A DNA stretch of 64,000 nt from Cucumis sativus (lineage: Eukaryota; Streptophyta; Magnoliopsida; Cucurbitales; Cucurbitaceae): assembly GCF_000004075.3 (NCBI RefSeq), contig NC_026655.2, positions 5,146,001-5,210,000 of the forward strand, written 5' to 3'. Numbering within the stretch: position 1 is the first letter of the stretch; each line of letters opens with the position of its first letter. The position numbers and the translations under genes are program-made. The notes under the pieces are model-generated. The model searched no databases. It worked only from the letters and a program-made list of their open reading frames with translations, and had not been told where the DNA came from. Shown in pieces: positions 61,049-64,000 of the stretch.

Positions 61049-62081
61049 ATCTGTGAATATAGATGTATTTACCAAAAGTTTATTTATGAAAGCTTCTAAT
61101 CCTTTTTTTCTGTTACTGTCTCTTTCTTTTCTTTTGTTCCTACATTTTTAGAAAAATGCCATGCTAATGTCCACAATTAGGAATGCTTTTTCTGTAAGAA
61201 AGTGTTTCATTCAAGGCCATTATTATTATTATTTTTAATTGAAAATACCTTGGACTTTGCCATTGGTTAAAACAATATCTTTATTCTTTTAAAAAATGTA
61301 AGATTACTTTGATGTCTCCTTAAAGCATCAAATCCATCCTTAAAAGTAGAAATTCATTAGGAAGTTGGACAAAAATTAGGATTTGGAACAATGTGATATT
61401 TCAAGCCGTCCGTACACCTGTTTTGAGACTTATTTTTCATTCGAAATTCTAATGGGTTTTTAATCTAAAAGTAATTTTGAAACGATTTTAAAAAGATAAA
61501 CGACAATGTTTCATCTTTTGAAAAATATTAATGGGCAAAGTTCTTCATTTTTGTAATAAAAAATTTATAATACATTTACTTAGCTCTACATTTTGAGAAG
61601 CACATATAACTAGAGATGTTCATTTAACTCATAGAACCCGCTTAAGATTGTATTAATTTGATTAATCATACATAATTTACGAAACTAAAGCTGAGATAGA
61701 ATATATTAAAAATAAATAAATGAATAGAGGTATAGGAAGTATTCATACAATGGGAAATACATATCACTATTCCCATTTTAAGAATGAAATTCATAACAAA
61801 CAAAACACCCAGTTCCAAAATTAAGATAAAAAACACAAATAAAAAGAAGTTCAAGAATTCAAAAATAAAATGCAATTTTTTTCCTTTGTTTCTTTGTTTT
61901 TTTTTTTCTTTTTGGCTCTTCTTCTTCCTAGAAAATAACATTGATTTGCATATGAGCATCAATCCTTTTCCTTCCCTTCTTCCTTTTTGATTTGTTTATT
62001 TTTTCTTTTTTGGTAAAAAACGAAATAAAAATTAAAAAAAGAAAAGAAAAAAGAAAAAAAATAATAAAAGAAAAGAATTTC
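61049..62081. other. Tail-to-tail intergenic between DNA glycosylase and peroxidase
   Basis: Contains both 3' UTRs. From about 61860 to 62080 it is extremely A/T-homopolymeric (poly-T then poly-A rich). Open frames here encode Lys/Phe-rich low-complexity peptides and are not genes. Confidence 0.6.
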
Positions 62082-63532
62082 TCATGTATTAATAGAATTA
62101 AAAAGGTCACACCTTCGTCGAACCTCCCCCTTTCTTCCCGTTTTAACGCCGTGAACACTGAGCTTCTCCATAGCGCGACCAAAGTCGTGAAAAAACGCCG
62201 TTTGGTTAACAGCGTAAAGATCCACAAAGGGCTTCGTCCTTGGATCCTTATCGAGGGCGTTGTCAGTGGCCAGTAGGCCTAGGCCACGTGGAAGATTCTG
62301 GTAGAACATATTGTCGAATTTGCCAGGTGTTATGACGTCGTTGAAAGCTGACATGGCGGTGTCTTTTTCGTAATTGGCACACATGGTCTTTAGCTTTTCG
62401 GCGAATTTTGGGTATATGTCTGGGTCGGTGGGTGACGTGGGACTATGGTGGAAGAGTCGGTCGGTGAATTCCTTGCAGTGGGAGAAACCGATGGTGTGAC
62501 CGCCGGAGAGGGCGACCAGTTCTTGGACGGTGAAGCCTCTTTCAACGAAGTAATCGATGAGTTTGTCCATTGTGAAGTTCACTGTTGGGAGGTTCCCTTC
62601 CACATTGCCTGCTTTTGATATCATTCCGTCTTTTCTCCCCAATCGAACGTTGTAGAATGGTCCTCCCACCATCACTACTAGATCTCGAGTCGCCTAATTA
62701 TTTGTCATTCATTATTCCAATTGTGTTAGTTTTTAGATAACTGCTATCAATGGTTGATCATACTGTTAGACTAATAACAATAATAAAAAGATCATAGATG
62801 CATGCAACACCCAAATCTATCTTATACAATAATTAAGCGATGAGAACGAATGTAGTGTTGTGCGGATCCAATTTTCATTTTCTACATTATTTCATGTTCT
62901 AACCATTGTCTATATCGTTACTTTTAGAAAAGATTGTTGCCTAAAAAAAACTAATAAAAGATTGCCTGATGTATGTTTTAGTGAAAACAATTCATATCAT
63001 TTACACTATTTATTATTAATGATAATTTTGAAAGAGGTGTGATGGGAAATATTATAACTTTGAAATGATATGATACGTAAGAAAAAGAAAATTAAGGCGT
63101 AGCTAGAAGGTTAATATATTAAGAAAACTATGATGATTGATTGACCTGTGCCAAGATGTCAGAACAAGACACAATGCCAGGGCATGCGAGTTCGAGGTTG
63201 GTCTTAGCATGGACGACGACATCGAAGGCGTCACCAGAAAGGGAGTGGTTGATTTCAGCCTCACGCTCAGCTTGGTTGAAGGAGTTGGAGGAAATGAGAA
63301 CGGAGGCATCACAACCATCAACCATACAGTCATGGAAGAAGAGGCGAAGGGTTCCTGCAGCGGTAACAGGACTGGTTATTTGTTTATTGGTGACAGTTTC
63401 ACGAATAATCTTCTCAAAGTCGGGACATGTTTTTTGGTAATAACCGAGGGAGAGTTTGGAATGAACAAGAGATGGGAAAGGGAGGATGATGGTAACGAGG
63501 AAAAGTAAAGGGAAAGGGAAAGGGAAAGCCAT
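62082..63532 (-). CDS. Class III secretory peroxidase, PRX41/PRX65-like
   Basis: Two exons, 63532-63146 and 62693-62082 (stop TGA 62082-62084), code for 332 residues. Residues 1-25 are a signal peptide (FPFPFPLLFLVTIILPFP), so the enzyme enters the secretory pathway and acts in the cell wall or vacuole. The distal site is LRLFFHDC (Arg63, His67) and the proximal haem ligand is His195 in ALSGGHTIGFSHC. The eight conserved cysteines for four disulfides are all present. A GGHT replaces the commoner GAHT at the proximal site. DVITPGKFDNMFYQN and the end GEVRRRCDLFN match Arabidopsis PRX41 and PRX65. The enzyme uses H2O2 to oxidise phenolics (lignin or suberin precursors) or can make reactive oxygen. 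It is convergent with the glycosylase gene. Confidence 0.96.
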
Positions 63533-64000
63533 GGTGGGTTAGAGGGGAAAAGGAAGAGGAAAACTTAATGGCTTCCTCCTTATCTATTCCTCTATGGGGA
63601 AGCCTCTTCCAATGGAGGGCAATGAGGAATAAGAAGAGGAAGGAGGAAGCAATAATTAAAAAAAAACAAACATTCCTAAATTAATACATTAAGAAATTTT
63701 GGGATCTCCATCAATTTCTGTCCATTCGACAAAACACTTTTTTTGGGGTTTTCTGTTATAAATCCAATTCCAAATCAAACCATTACCTCTCTTTTTCTAA
63801 ATTCTATTTTCTACTGTTCTCTATTCTTCTTCCCACTTTTTTCTCTTTTCTCTACCTCCCATGCAAACTTTCTATATATACATATATATAATATATATAT
63901 TACATTTTTGCATGAATCTAATTCTTTTTAGGTTGTATTGTATAAAATGACAGATAGAATCATACTGCTTAATTGGTTAAAGTTACTTGCACCTATCTCT
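63533..64000. other. Upstream region of the peroxidase
   Basis: It holds the promoter and leader. A purine/pyrimidine-rich foldback lies at 63571-63650, and a broken (TA)n tract at 63871-63902. No convincing TATA box was located near the foldback. The right edge at 63905-64000 shows no gene. Confidence 0.5.
63571..63650. repeat. Foldback just upstream of the peroxidase ATG
   Basis: GCTTCCTCCTT at 63571-63581 is the exact reverse complement of AAGGAGGAAGC at 63640-63650. Further pairing is provided by ATTCCTC (63586-63592) and GAGGAAT (63624-63630). It lies within 40-120 bases of the start codon. Confidence 0.75.

Noticed and set aside
61666-62227. Lys/Phe-rich frames near the peroxidase 3' end
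   Set aside because: They arise from poly-A and poly-T stretches and overlap the 3' UTR.

Overview
The window is nuclear DNA from a flowering plant, most likely a eudicot. Genes are split by GT-AG introns, the intergenic DNA is very AT-rich with many (TA)n and poly-T tracts, and every product is a plant nuclear gene product (an atypical E2F, a U-box/ARM ligase, a class III peroxidase, a PPR protein, a B12D protein, a plastid-type RsmG). Several dispersed repeats resemble ones I remember from cucurbit (Cucumis-type) genomes, so Cucurbitaceae is my best but unproven guess.

Layout, left to right. 129-1669 (+): last exons of an RSRC1/SRrp53-like protein whose 5' part is off the window. 3574-4776 (+): B12D, 3 exons. 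6305-10385 (-): APC8/CDC23, 4 exons. 12228-13736 (+): a mitochondrial PPR protein resembling OTP43, intronless. 17216-19935 (+): DEL1/E2FE-like atypical E2F, 11 exons. 27869-29020 (+): intronless JINGUBANG-like WD40 protein. 35876-38757 (-): RsmG/GidB rRNA methyltransferase, 7 exons. 54509-56131 (+): PUB38/39-like U-box ARM protein, intronless. 58966-61048 (+): HhH-GPD DNA glycosylase, 4 exons. 62082-63532 (-): class III peroxidase, 2 exons, tail-to-tail with the glycosylase. Exon joins were read by hand. Each keeps frame and matches what I know of the family, but none was tested against transcripts.

The genes do not form a pathway or cluster. This is an ordinary mix of cell-cycle (APC8, DEL1), organelle RNA (PPR, RsmG), mitochondrial (B12D), DNA repair (glycosylase), ubiquitin (PUB) and cell-wall/redox (peroxidase) functions. 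APC8 and DEL1 are about 7 kb apart and both concern the cell cycle and endoreduplication, which I take as coincidence.

Three long gene-poor stretches (19.9-27.9 kb, 29.0-35.9 kb and above all 38.8-54.5 kb) contain microsatellites, tRNA-like dispersed repeats, small inverted repeats and two orphan promoter-like patches (46.1-46.8 kb and 50.2 kb). I see no transposon coding sequence. I found no clearly new biological system. The items most worth checking are the two E2F-type sites before DEL1, the orphan promoter-like patches, the dispersed tRNA-like family and the MITE family.
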